Shown piece by piece: positions 1-11,413 of a stretch of DNA of 64,000 nucleotides. Source of the DNA: Erythroxylum novogranatense. Its lineage: Eukaryota; Streptophyta; Magnoliopsida; Malpighiales; Erythroxylaceae. A program made the position numbers and the translations under genes. The stretch spans positions 1,736,001 to 1,800,000 of the forward strand of contig CM057224.1 in the NCBI GenBank assembly GCA_029891385.1, given 5' to 3'. Below the pieces are notes generated by a model, which searched no databases, was not told the origin of the DNA, and saw only the letters and a list, made by a program, of their open reading frames with translations. Positions within the stretch are counted from its first letter, which is position 1. Each line of letters starts with the position of its first letter.

Positions 1-144
1 GCTAAAGAAGGACTGTTATGCAATCTAAGTCAAGTAGATTTACCTACATGTGAGCATTGTTTAGCTAGTAAAATGGCATGAAAGTGATTTGGAAAGGGAA
101 CACAAGCATTATATCTATTGCAATTAATTCATTCTGACATTTGT
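1..144 (+). pseudogene. copia GAG-pre-integrase domain fragment
   Basis: Frame 1 reads through a CxxC zinc-binding piece (CEHCLASKM), the C-terminal half of the GAG-pre-integrase HHCC domain. It runs into the LIHSDIC stretch that begins the integrase core. Two in-frame TGA codons lie between about 79 and 87. The frame resumes exactly after the inserted solo LTR at 4425, with one copy of the target duplication left over. It is therefore the 5' part of the same pol gene. Confidence 0.85.
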
Positions 145-1369
145 TGTAACATCCCATCACCAATGGGAAGGGTAAAATGGTAATTCGGGACAGGTTATGA
201 GTGTGTATTCATATCTCGGCATAATCATACATAATTTGGCCTCTATATATAGATGAATAGAAATTTTTGCACATGCATATGATTGTACATGCATTCATGA
301 CATTTTTCGGCATATGTGTTTATTGTGAAAAATATGTTAATTGTGCTTGAAAATTTGAAGTGGAGTGATTTAAGTGTATTTTCCAATTTTGGGGATTTTT
401 AGAAATTTTTTAAAAAATTTTCGGAGAAAATTTCCGAACCGAAAAAATTGCCAAGTGGCGGAATGCCTAGTTTTCGGTACTGAAAATGACTGTCTAATGA
501 CACTGGAAAAATTAACTACGTGATTTGAGGAATTATGATTGTTGAGCTATTGGAATTTGGAGAGAAATTGGAGTAAAAGACCTGAATAGTGCTTAAATTC
601 ATGACAAGTGGCAAGTGACACATGTCACTTGCCTACTTAGTCTTTTTGTTAAAGATTATATTATTACCCTAAACTTGGAGAGTCTTCCACGACACTCTCC
701 TTGGAGGAGTTAAAAAAATCTCTTTTAAAACCACATTCTTCCTCTCAACCGTGGCTCCTCTCCTCCTCCTTCTTCGATGGGTTTTTCTTCTTCTTCTTGT
801 TATTCTCCTTCTTGTTAAGCTCCACCCATACAGGACCCTCTTCCTTGACTCTCCTAAAATAGCCTAGCATAAACTTTTTTTCTTCAAGAAGATGGTGACC
901 GTAGGTGATGAAGAGAAGTTGAGGTTTTGATGTCTAGGTGAAGAGTTGAAGATTAAGAAGAATTGAAGCTTGATTAGGTAAGATTATGTTTTAAGTTTTG
1001 ATTGTTCATTTAATGCATGAATTGTGATGTTTGTGCATCTAATTGCATGATAAATTGTGTGAGTTGAAATGGGTAGGATGTGTTCTTGATTAATTAAGGA
1101 TGAATGTAAATGAATGAGTGAATATGTTTTGGATTGATTTTGAAATGGTGTAAGTGTTTTGGATTGGTTTTGTGATGCTAGATGAATGGAAATTTAGGGA
1201 AGAAAATTGTGTGTGTGTGTGCTGCCAAATTGGAATTTTTATTCAAGTGAATGTCTAGATGAACTTGTGGTTGAATTAGAGCCTAAATTGGATGCTTATT
1301 GATGTAGGATTGGTGTTGGAATGAAAGAAGTTGAGTTAGATATGAAATCTGGAAAATGTTACTTTGTGT

Positions 1370-2500
1370 AGGTTTCATATTTTTGCTCATAACTTTTGAC
1401 ATGGTGGTCCTATTGAGATGAACTTTGGCTTAAATTAAATTTAAGAAGTTTGGCTACATTTCATATGAAGGAAGTTCTGTCCAATTATGGCCTTTAGGGT
1501 TTTAAATTTTGCTTGGAATGTGAGTTATGTGTGCTGTGTGAATAGTGTCCTGATTTTGGGTCCAACATTGAAGACCAGAAACTTTGGAAATTTTTCTAGA
1601 CTAAAGTAGACTGATTTTGTGATTTTGGTCTTCATGAAAGTTGAAGATTTTTGTGTTAGCTTTCTAACTCCACTAAGTATGAATTTTTTTGATGTGTAGA
1701 TTGAAAGTTATGATCTGTAAAAGTTCAGGTGGTAATTTAGCCCAAAATGTGTTTTGTGTGCAAGTGACTCTAAGTGCATAGGTTTTGTGCTTCTTGTGTT
1801 CTGATATTAATTTTGGTCTGTTAAGGGTGAAATTGGCTCAAGTGACCTTCTGTAAATTTGTAGAGGATTGTTTTAGTTTTCTAATGAGGTATTATTTGTG
1901 AATTTTGGATGTAAGGATTGTAAGATATAAATTTGTAAAGTTTTGTTATGGTTTAGGTTAAATACTGATTTCATAAACCCTAACTAGACAGCCACATTAA
2001 TGGGGCGATTTGACCTAATTAGAGATGGAATTTGGTTCTAAGTCCTTCTTGAGAATTGTAGAATATTTTATGAGTTTTTTATTGCTATATGGTATGGAAT
2101 TTTTCGCCAAGGGGATGTGGAGTTATGAAGTTTGAAAGATTGGGTTATTGTTGAGAATAATTTGGGTAGGTAGAAGCTTTGCTTGAGAATTTGATTTGGT
2201 TAGAGCTAGAATTGGCTTCTAAGTTGTTCATGAAAGTTGTATCATTTGTTTTGCTCTTTTTATTGATATAAAAGTTGGAATTTTTGGTTAAGGGGATGAA
2301 AAGTTATGATTTTTACAAAAGTGCTACACTGTTGTAGTTAATGTCTGACTATGCAGTATCTTTGAGTGCATTTTTGACACCCTTAGAAGTGTTATTAAAT
2401 TTCAAGCTCTGCATGAAACTTGTAGAATTTTTTAAGATCTTTCCAACGAGACTGAATTTGTGATTTTTGGACGTGTGTGGTAAAAGTTGTGTAGTGGGGA
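1370..2500 (+). repeat. Degenerate ~100-bp repeats inside the solo LTR, about six copies
   Basis: Recurring cores resemble CATGAAAGTTGTAGAATTTT, then a T-rich stretch, then GAATTTTTGG and AAAAGTTATGA. Approximate positions are 1376, 1625, 1845, 2045, 2225 and 2405, so spacing is about 180-250 bp. Copies are strongly diverged. They do not encode a conserved frame and appear to be an LTR-internal expansion. Confidence 0.55.
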
Positions 2501-2577
2501 AGAAAGGAAAGTCAATAAGTGGTTTTGCATATTTTGGAAAATGAAATTTTGAAAAAAAAAATGAAAATGAAATTCGA

Positions 2578-2634
2578 AACCTCGCATCTCGTGAGGGCGA
2601 CAGATCACCCTCGTGAGAGTGAGGGCGAGACCAG
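2578..2634 (+). repeat. CpG-rich short-motif cluster in the LTR (CTCGTGAG-type)
   Basis: In an otherwise AT-rich LTR this stretch repeats CTCGTGAG/GTGAGGGCGA-like words four or five times. About 100 bp downstream lies the block ACCTGATTCTCGA (2735-2765), which the chromovirus LTR at 28212-30816 also carries, next to its AAGTCGACTT array. Confidence 0.5.
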
Positions 2635-4411
2635 TCATTTTTTTTTATTATTTAATTTTTATTTAATTATTTATTTTTTAGTTAATTATCAATGCCTTTT
2701 AATTCGTTTGTCAATTACTTTTATCTTCCGACGTCCGATTAACCTGATTCTCGAGGCATCGGATTCGTGTAATACTTAATTTCATTTATTTGTGAAATTG
2801 AGAATTTTTAGAGCTGAAATTGACGGGAATTGGTTAGGTCGAAGTGAGGGGATCGGGTAATGATTTTTCCGATCCGTGTTTTATTTATAATTGGACCTAT
2901 AGAGGTCTGAATTGAGTGATTTTAGTGTCTATGACTTTCTAATTTTTAGAGGAAATTTTTGTGACGAGAATTTGTGGAATAGTGCCAAGAATGTCACGAA
3001 CATGCATTGTATACATCTAAATTGCTACATGTGCATTATTTAATATTTCTGATTGTGCATTTGGTAATGTGTGAATATTTTGAATGTTATAGAGGCACAG
3101 TTGGAACGTTATCCCACGGACATTGTCGGGACTTCCCGGCATTAGTTCGGAAGCTATTTTGTGAGTAACCTAGATGGTTTCTCAATTATTATTTGTTTAT
3201 TATTTTGCAATTATAACATTGTGGAGAATAATGGTGGGCTTGTGCGTTGTTTATGACTGGATTCCGTACCGAAGGTGTCCGATGTATTAGGAGATTATGA
3301 CATAGAAGTGTTATTTGTCTGAGAATGTGAGACCTTCGTGTTTTCAATGTGATAAATTGTGACTGTGATTTTAATGTGAATAATTGTAAACTAATTGTTT
3401 GAATGCGATAATTTGGGTTTGATTGTAATGTGATATTGCTCAATTGCGACATATGCATTCCATGCATGAATGCATGATCAGTTAATGACAGTTGTGACCG
3501 GAGCAGCCACCGAGAGTTACAAGCTCAATGTTTATATTTGGGCCTCGAGCCCCACTGTGATTCAGAGCCTCAGGCTCAATGATTAATGTATCCATAATGG
3601 GACAGTTCAGAGCCTCAGGCTCAACGATTAATGCGCCCATATTGGGACAGTTCAGGCGCCCGGTCACAACAGCGAAATAAATTAGAAAATTGTCACATGC
3701 GCATGTCATTTGCATCTAATTTTAATCTCTTTCATTAAGTGAAAGGCTAACTGCCTTATGCTTCTGTGGTACCTATCATGTGGTACTTCTGAATGTGATT
3801 TATGAAATAATTGTATTATGCTTCAGTGTTATATGAATTCAATTGGTTATGAATGTCAAATTAAATGAAATGTATCAAATTGTTTAAGCTCAAGTGAAAT
3901 TGTGAAATGTTATCCAATATGCAACAATGTGAATATATGTTATGTGACTTGATATGTTGCATAAATTGAGTGAACCATCGATGATGGTTACCTTACTGAG
4001 TTCGCAAAACTCACCCAAAATTTGCAATTATTTTTCAGGACCCAAAAGAATACCTTGTTAGGCAACGGGTGTATGGCAACCGCGTGAGAGTAAGAAAAGA
4101 GGTCGGGATCAGTTCGCGTCTGCATTAGTGTCTGATAGAGATGTATTTTTCTGAATTTTTGTATTAATGATTAGGTTATGTTGTAAAGGAAACAAACTGA
4201 ATGAAATTGTATTTATAAAAAGGGCCCCCGTGGTCATTGAACTCACCGATGATTGTTTATGTAAATTGTTTCCGCATAATATATATAATGTATGTATATG
4301 TTTTAAAACAAAAAAAATTATACTGAATTTTGACTGAGTGATGTAGCACGCCACCCTCGCGGGGCAAGGACTCAGATATCACCATCGATATCGGGTTCGG
4401 GTCATGCGGAA

Positions 4412-5008
4412 GTGGGGTGTTACATTTGTAGTCCAATGAATGTAAGGGCTAGACGTGGGACAATTTATTTCATCAATTTCATAGATGACTATACCCGGTA
4501 TGGTCATGTCTATTTGATTTCTCATAAATCGGAGGCATTCGATTGCTTCATAAAATATATGAACTTGGTTGAGAATCAATTAGATAAGAAAATAAAAGCT
4601 TTACGAACTGATCAAGGACAAGAATACTTGTCAAAAAAGTTCAAAGCTTTATATGATGAGAAAGGAATAGAAAGACAATTAACAATTCCTAGGATCCCAC
4701 AACAAAATGGTGTCGCTGAAAGACGAAATAGGACATTATTAGAAATGATTAGGTCTATGATGGCCCAAGCAAATTTACCTATCACCTTTTGGGGTGATGT
4801 ATTGCTAACAACCACTTATGTACTTAATCATGTGCCCACAAAATCAGTTACTAGCACACCATATGAGTTATGGACTGGTAGGAGACCTGATATGTCAAGT
4901 CTCAGACCTTGGGGGTGTGCAGCATATGTTCATGATCTCTCTCATAAACATGAGAAATTAGGCCCAAGAGGGAGGAAAAGTATTTTCATTAGATACTCAA
5001 AACACTAA
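4412..5008 (+). pseudogene. copia integrase core, 3' part of the split pol gene
   Basis: The copia sequence proper starts at 4425-4430; upstream bases belong to the solo LTR. It shows the integrase catalytic core with the DDYTRY strand, a second acidic position in the TDQGQEY stretch and the catalytic glutamate in QQNGVAERRN, then the C-terminal GRRPDMSSLRPWG motif. It ends at a TAA near 5006 where related proteins read on, so a nonsense mutation separates it from the RT part. The role would have been strand transfer of the cDNA into host DNA. Confidence 0.92.
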
Positions 5009-5017
5009 AAAAGATAC

Positions 5018-6559
5018 GTGTTCATTAGTGAACAAAGTAATGGAGGTGTAATTGAATTTGAATCACGAGATGTAACATTCTTAGAGAATGATTTTCCAAA
5101 GCAAGGCAAAATAGGTAAAGACCTATTAATATATGAGGCGCTTGATCAGAATGATTCTGTTATGACGAATCAAGATGGGGAACTTCAACCAAGTGGGAGC
5201 AATTCCATAGAAAGGTTCTCTATAATGACTGATCCAAGTGGGAGCAATCATATCAATCATGAATTTGTTTATGATGAACCTCGGTTAAGACGGAGTAATC
5301 TAGGGACAATTCCCCGACGTCGTTTTGAGATTGAAGGAGAAATTAATATGATTGTTCCGCAAGAAGAAGAAGAGTCAAGGAATGTAAATGAGGCTCTTAC
5401 TAGCCCTGCTAAGGAAGAATGGATGAAAGCAATGACAGAAGAAATGGCTTCTTTAAGCTTAAATCAAGTATGGGACTTGGTTGACCTCCCAGAAGGGTAT
5501 AAAGCAATTGAGAATAAGTGGGTTCTCAAAATTAAGCGAAAAGTTGATGGCAATATCGAAAGATATAAGGCACGTCTTGTAGCAAAAGGATACACACAAC
5601 AGGAGGGAATTGATTATGAGAAAACTTTTTCACCTGTTGTGAAGTTTGCTTCAATCCGTCTTATTTTGGCTATAGTAGCCAGTATGGATCTTGAATTACA
5701 TCAAATGGATATAAAAACTGCTTTTCTCAATGGAGAATTAGATGAAGAAATCTATATGGAACAACCAGTAGGTTTCATCAAGGCAGGTCAAGAAAACAAA
5801 GTGTGTCGATTATTAAAATCAATTTATGGCCTGAAGCAGTCTTCAAGACAATGGTATATTCGTTTTCATAATGTAATCATTTTGTATGATTTTCAAATGA
5901 TCAATGAAGACCATTGTGTGTATGTTAAGAGATCCAAAGATAAATTTGCGATTTTATCTTTATATGTAGATGATATATTGATTGCTTGTAATGACTGTGT
6001 GTTTCTTACGGAAATCAAAGAATGGTTATCATCTGAATTTGAAATGAAAGACATGGGTGAAGCGGCATACATTCTTAGAGTCAAGATTTCAAGAGATCGT
6101 TCAAAGAGATTGTTATCACTTTCACAAGCGATGTACATTCAAAGAATTCTTGAACAATTCCATATGCAAGATTGCAAACCAATTGATAATCTTATTGCTA
6201 AAAATGAAGGCCTTAGTAAAAGAAATTGCCCGTCAACGCCACAAGAAAGGGAACAAATGAAGAATATTCCCTACTCTAGTGCAGTTGGAAGTCTTATGTA
6301 CGCAATGATGTGTACAAGACCAGATATTTGTTATGCTGTTGGGATGGTAAGTAGATATCAATCAAATCCAGGCCAAGCACATTGGAAAGCAGTAAAGAGA
6401 ATATTGAGGTATCTAAAGGGAACCGTGGACTATGCATTATGTTATCAAGGCAATGATCTATGTATACAAGGATATACATATGCAGACTGTGGAGGAGATT
6501 TAGATGAAAGAAAATCTACCTTAGGATATGTATTCTTACTAAACCATGGAGCAATATAA
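5018..6559 (+). pseudogene. copia reverse transcriptase plus start of RNase H
   Basis: The open stretch holds the linker (NVNEALTSPAKEEW), the RT fingers and palm with HQMDIKTAFLNG (first catalytic aspartate), SIYGLKQSSRQW and the LYVDDILI catalytic box, then the connection and the start of RNase H (YADCGGDLDERKSTLGY). The usual aspartate-serine pair in YADSD is YADCG here. The frame stops at a TAA near 6557 where relatives have a serine codon. RT and RNase H convert genomic RNA to cDNA in cytoplasmic particles. With the stop at 5006, this piece cannot be translated as a full polyprotein. Confidence 0.95.
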
Positions 6560-6937
6560 TGGAAAAGTAAGAAACAATCCTGTGTTGCATTATCCATAAT
6601 AGAAGCTGAATTTATAGCATTCTCAACTACAATACAAGAGGTTGTGTGGCTTCATCGATTCCTTGTGCATTTGGGAGTCACTAAAAGCGAAATTAATCCA
6701 TTGACCATCAACTGTGATAGTCAAGCTGCAATCGCTTCTACGAAAGACCCCAAATTTCATTATAAGACAAAGCACATAGATACTAAATACAATTATGTGA
6801 AAGATATAGTTGCACGAGGAGAAGTGAACATGAGATATATATCTACGCGAGATATGATAGCAGACCCAATGACAAAGCCAATTTCTAGAGATGTTTTCAT
6901 TGGGCATGTAAAATCACTAGGACTACGTAGATGTTGA
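6560..6937 (+). pseudogene. copia RNase H C-terminal part
   Basis: It continues the RNase H frame after the nonsense codon near 6557. It shows KKQSCVALSIIEAEF (with the catalytic glutamate), the NCDSQAAI aspartate strand, HIDTKYNYVKD and the terminal DPMTKPISRDVF stretch, ending at a natural stop at 6935-6937. It matches the usual copia C-terminus in length. Confidence 0.92.
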
Positions 6938-7461
6938 AATGTACTGATAAAACATTTCTCTATGTATTTTCACTCAATCTAATGTCACTTGTTTGGATAT
7001 AATGTATGATGAAGATTATACATTGTATATCATTTTATTCATGAATAAATATGTTTTGTATAAATATATTTTGGGATGAATCATAAGTATATGAGACAGA
7101 TTATAAATTGGCCCTCTCAAACGGGAAAGCACCTCTAGTGTTTATGGTCGCTAGAGATAAGGCATATTTTAAAGTTTATTATCTAGGTGATAATTGAGAA
7201 CGAGAAACTTAAACCATAAATGCCGCAAGGAAATTGGTTGAAAGTGATTTATTAATCACTATATCTGTCTTACTTTGACAGATGTGAGTTTTGAATAAGT
7301 TTGTGAGTAGATAAGTGAATTCAAGTTAAATATTGAGTATGTTTGAACTATCATATGTACGTTATTTCTTGAATAAAAGATGTTCAAGTAAAACGAAGTG
7401 GGTAAATACCAGAGCACATGAATCGTACCATATGTGCACAATTGATCACAAAAGGGATTAA
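6938..7461 (+). other. copia region between pol and the 3' LTR, with PPT
   Basis: About 520 bases of non-coding sequence, as is common between RNase H and the 3' LTR in this copia group. The purine-rich stretch AAAAGGGATTAA (7450-7461) directly before the LTR is the likely polypurine tract. No ORF here has support. Confidence 0.55.
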
Positions 7462-8276
7462 TGTAAGTCGCACGACCTCATTTTACATTGTGTGAGACCC
7501 TTGAGGTTCAGAAAAACCTCATCATATACCTTTATGACTCTTGTTTCATTCTTGCGAATTGAATTTAAGGTTTGCTATTTTAGGTTATTACCAAAAGATC
7601 ATGTAAGATACGATCCTATGGAATAATTCTAGGAAAGCAAATTAAATTTAATTCAAAAGAGAATTGAGAACAAAGGAAGGTCATTTAATTTAGATCATTG
7701 ACTCACATGAAAAGTATTCATAAATGGCCATCGTCTCTTTATGAGAGAACTTGAATACAGTCATGATTTAAAGAAACTAAATGAGATCAACAAGAAAAAA
7801 AATTCAAATGCGAGATATGACCAAGGGTATAGCATACAATGTCTGCTCAAGGACATATAAGTCTTAGAATCAATTTGTTAATCGAGAGGTCATATACTCC
7901 TAACAGATATGTGACAATATACTCTCGTCGTATGCTGGTCACACTGGTTATTGAACGAATATGAGTACTGCAGAGTTTTTTGTTTTAAACCCATCATGTG
8001 TGAGTGAGAGATGATGCTGTTTTACACCCATGATGGGTCTAAACGTCATCTTGGAAGAATAACCACTAATGGTGGTTATTCATAGATGATATATAAAGGT
8101 AAGGCTATGACAACGTTTGAGATGGAGATAAAGGGCATTTGGGTTTTGCAGTGAAAACATTGGTTTTGCGTTCTTTAATCGGTGGCATATAACAAATCAT
8201 CAAGTATGTATGTTTTGTTTTTCCATGCATATACAATCGATCCTATGGTTTGTGATCTGTTCATATAATTCCTACA
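7462..8276 (+). repeat. 3' LTR of the copia element
   Basis: It begins TGTAAGTCGC after a purine tract and ends TTCCTACA, giving imperfect TGTAAG/CCTACA terminal inverted bases and a length of 815 bp. The 5' LTR is outside the window, so the pair cannot be compared. The 3' edge is fixed by the homology that starts right after it (see 8277). The candidate target duplication after it is TTAAT. Confidence 0.7.
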
Positions 8277-8720
8277 TTAATATATAAAAATAAAAATATC
8301 TTTAACTAATTGTAATAAAATATATAATCGAGAGGACTTAAATTAGTAAAGTCCTTTTTATATAGATTTGTAGACTTTCACTTTTCCTCTCATCATTTTC
8401 ATAGGATATTGATGATAGTGTTTTATTAAGTAAACAACCAAGGAAAATAGAAATTTGTATTTTTTGTAATTTAAAATCTCATTAATTATATTACATTAAT
8501 TAAATAATATCTTAAATTAATCGCATTATAAATATATGATATATATATCAGCGTCTATCAGGTCATGTGGGGACAATATACAAAATGTTCAAACAGAAAT
8601 AGAATTGTATTCTTACCATATTGCTGGGGTAAGATATTATTGTCCTATTATTCTAGCTGTTGCTCTGAATCTGACTTCAGAATTTGTGGGAAATAAAAAT
8701 TTAACAATAACAACAATTCA
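8277..8720. repeat. Low-copy repeat, first copy (second copy at about 46845-47040)
   Basis: 8277-8345 aligns with about 46848-46922 (shared words TTAATATATAAAA, ATATCTTTA, CTAATT, AAAATATATAATC). About 8565-8650 aligns with about 46957-47035 (GACAATAT, ATTCAAAC, GTAAGATA, TGTCCTAT). The left copy has roughly 190 extra bases between the blocks. The right copy lies about 1.2 kb upstream of the P450 start, so this may be an old duplication of that upstream region or a dispersed non-coding element. No protein is evident. Confidence 0.55.
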
Positions 8721-8895
8721 TTGAAAGTCCCGATACAGGAGACCTAGAGAGATCCGGTATTACGCAACTATTACTAATTATCTTTATTCTTTACCGATTA
8801 GTCTTGGATAATAAAAACGTATATGCAAACCACTTGTTTACGAAACTACCAATTTCTTCATCTTTCTGGCTTGTAGATGAACATGATCATAAATG

Positions 8896-9008
8896 AGTCT
8901 CTTAAGCTATATAATCCTGCAACTTTTATATATTTATATAAACGATCTTAATATGATCTCTCAAGCTATATCATCCTGCAACTTATATATATATATATAA
9001 ACGATCTT
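8896..9008. repeat. Two-copy tandem repeat, ~54-bp unit
   Basis: Both units contain CTCAAGCTATAT or CTTAAGCTATAT, ATCCTGCAACTT, a TA-rich tract and ATAAACGATCTT. Units start near 8897 and 8953. The second has a longer AT dinucleotide run. Confidence 0.75.
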
Positions 9009-9019
9009 TATCATAGACA

Positions 9020-9780
9020 TTGATTTGGGGTTATATTTGATAAAGTAAACACACGCAAGAGGAGAGTGAATTGTGTGTGATTTGAAAATTTTTACAAGTT
9101 ACTTTTAATTTGTATAAAAATAGGAGTTGTTAAAGTTTAAAAATAATAGGAGTATGTCAGACAATAGAAACCAATTAACGATAAGAACCCATTCAATGAT
9201 AGGAACTTGTCAAAACAATTTAAAACAAAAAAAGCCTGTTAAAACTAAAAGAAACCTCTTGTAAGTTGAAAACAGAAGGAGTCTATTGTAAAACTGAACA
9301 AAAGGAGTCTCTTGCTAAAATGAACACATACACAATATAATACCAAAATTTAAAAGTTAAGAGGAGAGAAAGAATGACACAAGCGATTTATAATGGTTCA
9401 GCTTATAACTCAAGCCTACGTCTAGTCCCCAAATATTTGACTCGAGTATTTTACTAAAATTTCAAGTAGCAATTTGACCAGTCTCTTTAACCTCACATAT
9501 ACGTATTTTTCAAGATTCTTTAACCTTCGACACTAGTAGTATTTAATTGGCCTTTACAAGCTCTCAACAAATGAAAAAGTGATTTGCTCGATATAAGCTT
9601 CAATGATTTCTCTCAAGAAGAATTTTCTCTTTCTAAGACACAACAAATCTGATAAAGGTATGGCTTTCAAAAGTATTGATGCATTTCATGTATTTCAAAA
9701 ATCTGGCTTCTTAGCTTCTTATTTGCAACTTCGGTGACTCTTCCTTAAATAAATGTTTTCTTTCAATCTTCAAACATTAG
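9020..9780. repeat. LTR-like retrotransposon remnant
   Basis: The sequence resembles the part of copia LTRs that reads 'tataatggttcagcttat...actcaagcctacgtctag' (about 9389-9425). It contains AGGAGTCT-like words several times (about 9240-9320). No ends or coding sequence remain. I infer LTR origin from style and from the neighbouring remnant, not from an alignment. Confidence 0.35.
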
Positions 9781-10044
9781 AAATATATCACAGAGTTGAA
9801 TTATTTGATTAATAGGATCCTTTAAGATATTGTAAAATAAATAAGGTAAGTTCATAAAGAAGATTATTGTAAGAATGAAAGCATTTATTATATGATTTTA
9901 TTTTCTTTTAAGAATTATATCGTTACCTATACAAGGAAATAAATCCATCAAAAGGTTCCTACAAAAAGAAAAACATTTATCCTATGATTTTTGAAAAAAT
10001 CGTAAGGGTGTAGTAGTTTCACAAAAATCTTCGATTTATCGCAA

Positions 10045-10990
10045 TCGTTTCTAGCACTATCAAAAATTAGAAAAATTAAACGCACAAATATAAATCAACA
10101 TCAAAATTTGATAACGCAGTTTGGCACAGCTTGCTTACATCTATGGGACCCTCACTCAGCTTAATTCTTTTACAAACGACAAAAGTTTTATACGAGACTT
10201 TACTGAGCCGATAACACTTAACCCTTGACATTATCTCTCGTCATCACAACTAGTGAAAGAATTTCACACCCAATAATATGACCACCTCATAATAACTTCA
10301 ACAGAGGATTTTCTCAAACAATGTTTAATGAAAATGAAATAAAATAAACAACTTAAGTGACTAAACAAAATTCAACATAAACGAAAACATTTAAGGTAAA
10401 AAGCAACCCTTCTAAATATGTCACTTCATCAATGAAAGAATAGGAAGTTGTCAACTGAGAAATCTGCTATGAATCTTCGGTATAGTTACTGAAACAGCCC
10501 ACGCACAATAGTCACAAAACATCTAAAATCAACAAACGTTTCATCACCGAAACGTTAACCCCATAGAGTTGCAACAACCATGGCAACTACTGAAGTTTTT
10601 CACATCAATACCAAAATTTTCAGATAGCAGATACAAAGTCACGAAAACTTCTGAAATTTTCACACACCAATACCAAAATGATAGCTATAAAATTGCATAA
10701 TCCCTTAACAGGAAAATTCAGCAATACCCAGAAAAACCAGCTACCCAATTGCTCTTAATGGACGTTCAAAACAAAGGAAAACGTAGCTGCCAAAATCATC
10801 CAAAATCAACAATCACACAACTCTGTTGGTTCTTCAAAAATAAAAAAAGTATGCAGCTACTGAACAAACACATAATATCATCGAAAACCCCTTTCACTTT
10901 TTCGACAATCATCAAAGAGAATATCAATAGAACATCCCCATATATAAAAACAAAGACTTAGATTTCATAAAGAAAATCAAGTGAAAGATA
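10045..10990. repeat. Remnant of a SIRE-like copia LTR, diverged relative of 48809-49785
   Basis: 10105-10325 follows 49020-49230 in order: TTTGGTAACGCAGTT against TTTGATAACGCAGTTTGG, GCTTAC.TCT, GGGACCC, then ACTAGTGAAAGAATTTCAC against CCCGTGAAAGATCTTCAC, CACCCAATAATATGACCA, and TCAACAGAGGATTTT against TCGTCAGAGGATTTTT. Both copies lie in the same orientation. Beyond 10330 the likeness fades. Nothing coding is seen. Confidence 0.55.
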
Positions 10991-11413
10991 GCCACTAACC
11001 CAACCTACACGACAATCATCTCCTATATGGCAATGATGTATTTACGGCAATAATAGAAAAAGGAACCTTGACAGTCCACCACCATAAGCATATCCAAGAA
11101 CAAGGTACTCACATCATGCAAGAGGTCTTAATATAGTAGAATTCTTAATTAATCACACCTTTTAGTCACATGATGCTCATCCACATCTTTTACGAGATTA
11201 GGTCTTTATTTAAGTCAAACTCATTGTATCTTCTACCTTATCTTGATTTGAATTTGAAGTCTTTCATTATCTTGAAGATCTAATTATCAAAAGTGTCAAA
11301 ATTAAATAATAAGATATATACCATGTATCTTAACATTTTCATTTCCTTTTTAAAATTAAGTTATTAATTAAAAAGAAATAATTCCAATTTGAATTTTGAA
11401 ATACTATATAGTT
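10991..11413. other. AT-rich stretch without recognised features
   Basis: I see no ORF, inverted repeat or known motif here. It ends with TAGTT (11409-11413), the target duplication of the adjacent solo LTR. Confidence 0.5.

Larger units (their letters stand above)
145..4424 (+). mobile_element. 4.28-kb solo LTR of a Ty3/gypsy chromovirus (Tekay-like)
   Basis: It begins TGTAACATCCC and ends GGGTGTTACA and is flanked by the 5-bp duplication TTTGT (140-144 and 4425-4429). Excising it with one TTTGT restores the copia integrase frame. There is no PBS, PPT or coding sequence and no repeat of its own ends inside, so this is a single LTR left by LTR-LTR recombination, unusually long. Conserved blocks are shared with the LTRs at 19120 and 23712: a GCATTCATGA block near the start, GTGAGTAACCTAG (about 3160), CCATCGATGATGG (about 3976) and GATATCGGGTTCGGGTC near the end. 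Orientation follows those blocks. The extra length relative to the 2.4-kb relatives lies mainly in the repeat-rich part at 1370-2500. Confidence 0.88.
1..8276 (+). mobile_element. Ty1/copia retrotransposon (Tork/Angela-like), 5' end outside window
   Basis: The order GAG-pre-integrase, integrase, reverse transcriptase, RNase H, LTR on the plus strand is the copia order. The 5' LTR, gag and protease lie to the left of the window. The pol reading frame carries stops in the first 100 bases, near 5006 and near 6557, so the copy is dead. A solo LTR of another family (145-4424) sits in the integrase. The 3' boundary at 8276 is supported independently: the sequence directly after it is homologous to 46845 onward, so the element was inserted into that repeat. 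Placement in the Tork/Angela group rests on my recollection of RT and RNase H motifs; the copia call itself is firm. Confidence 0.9.
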
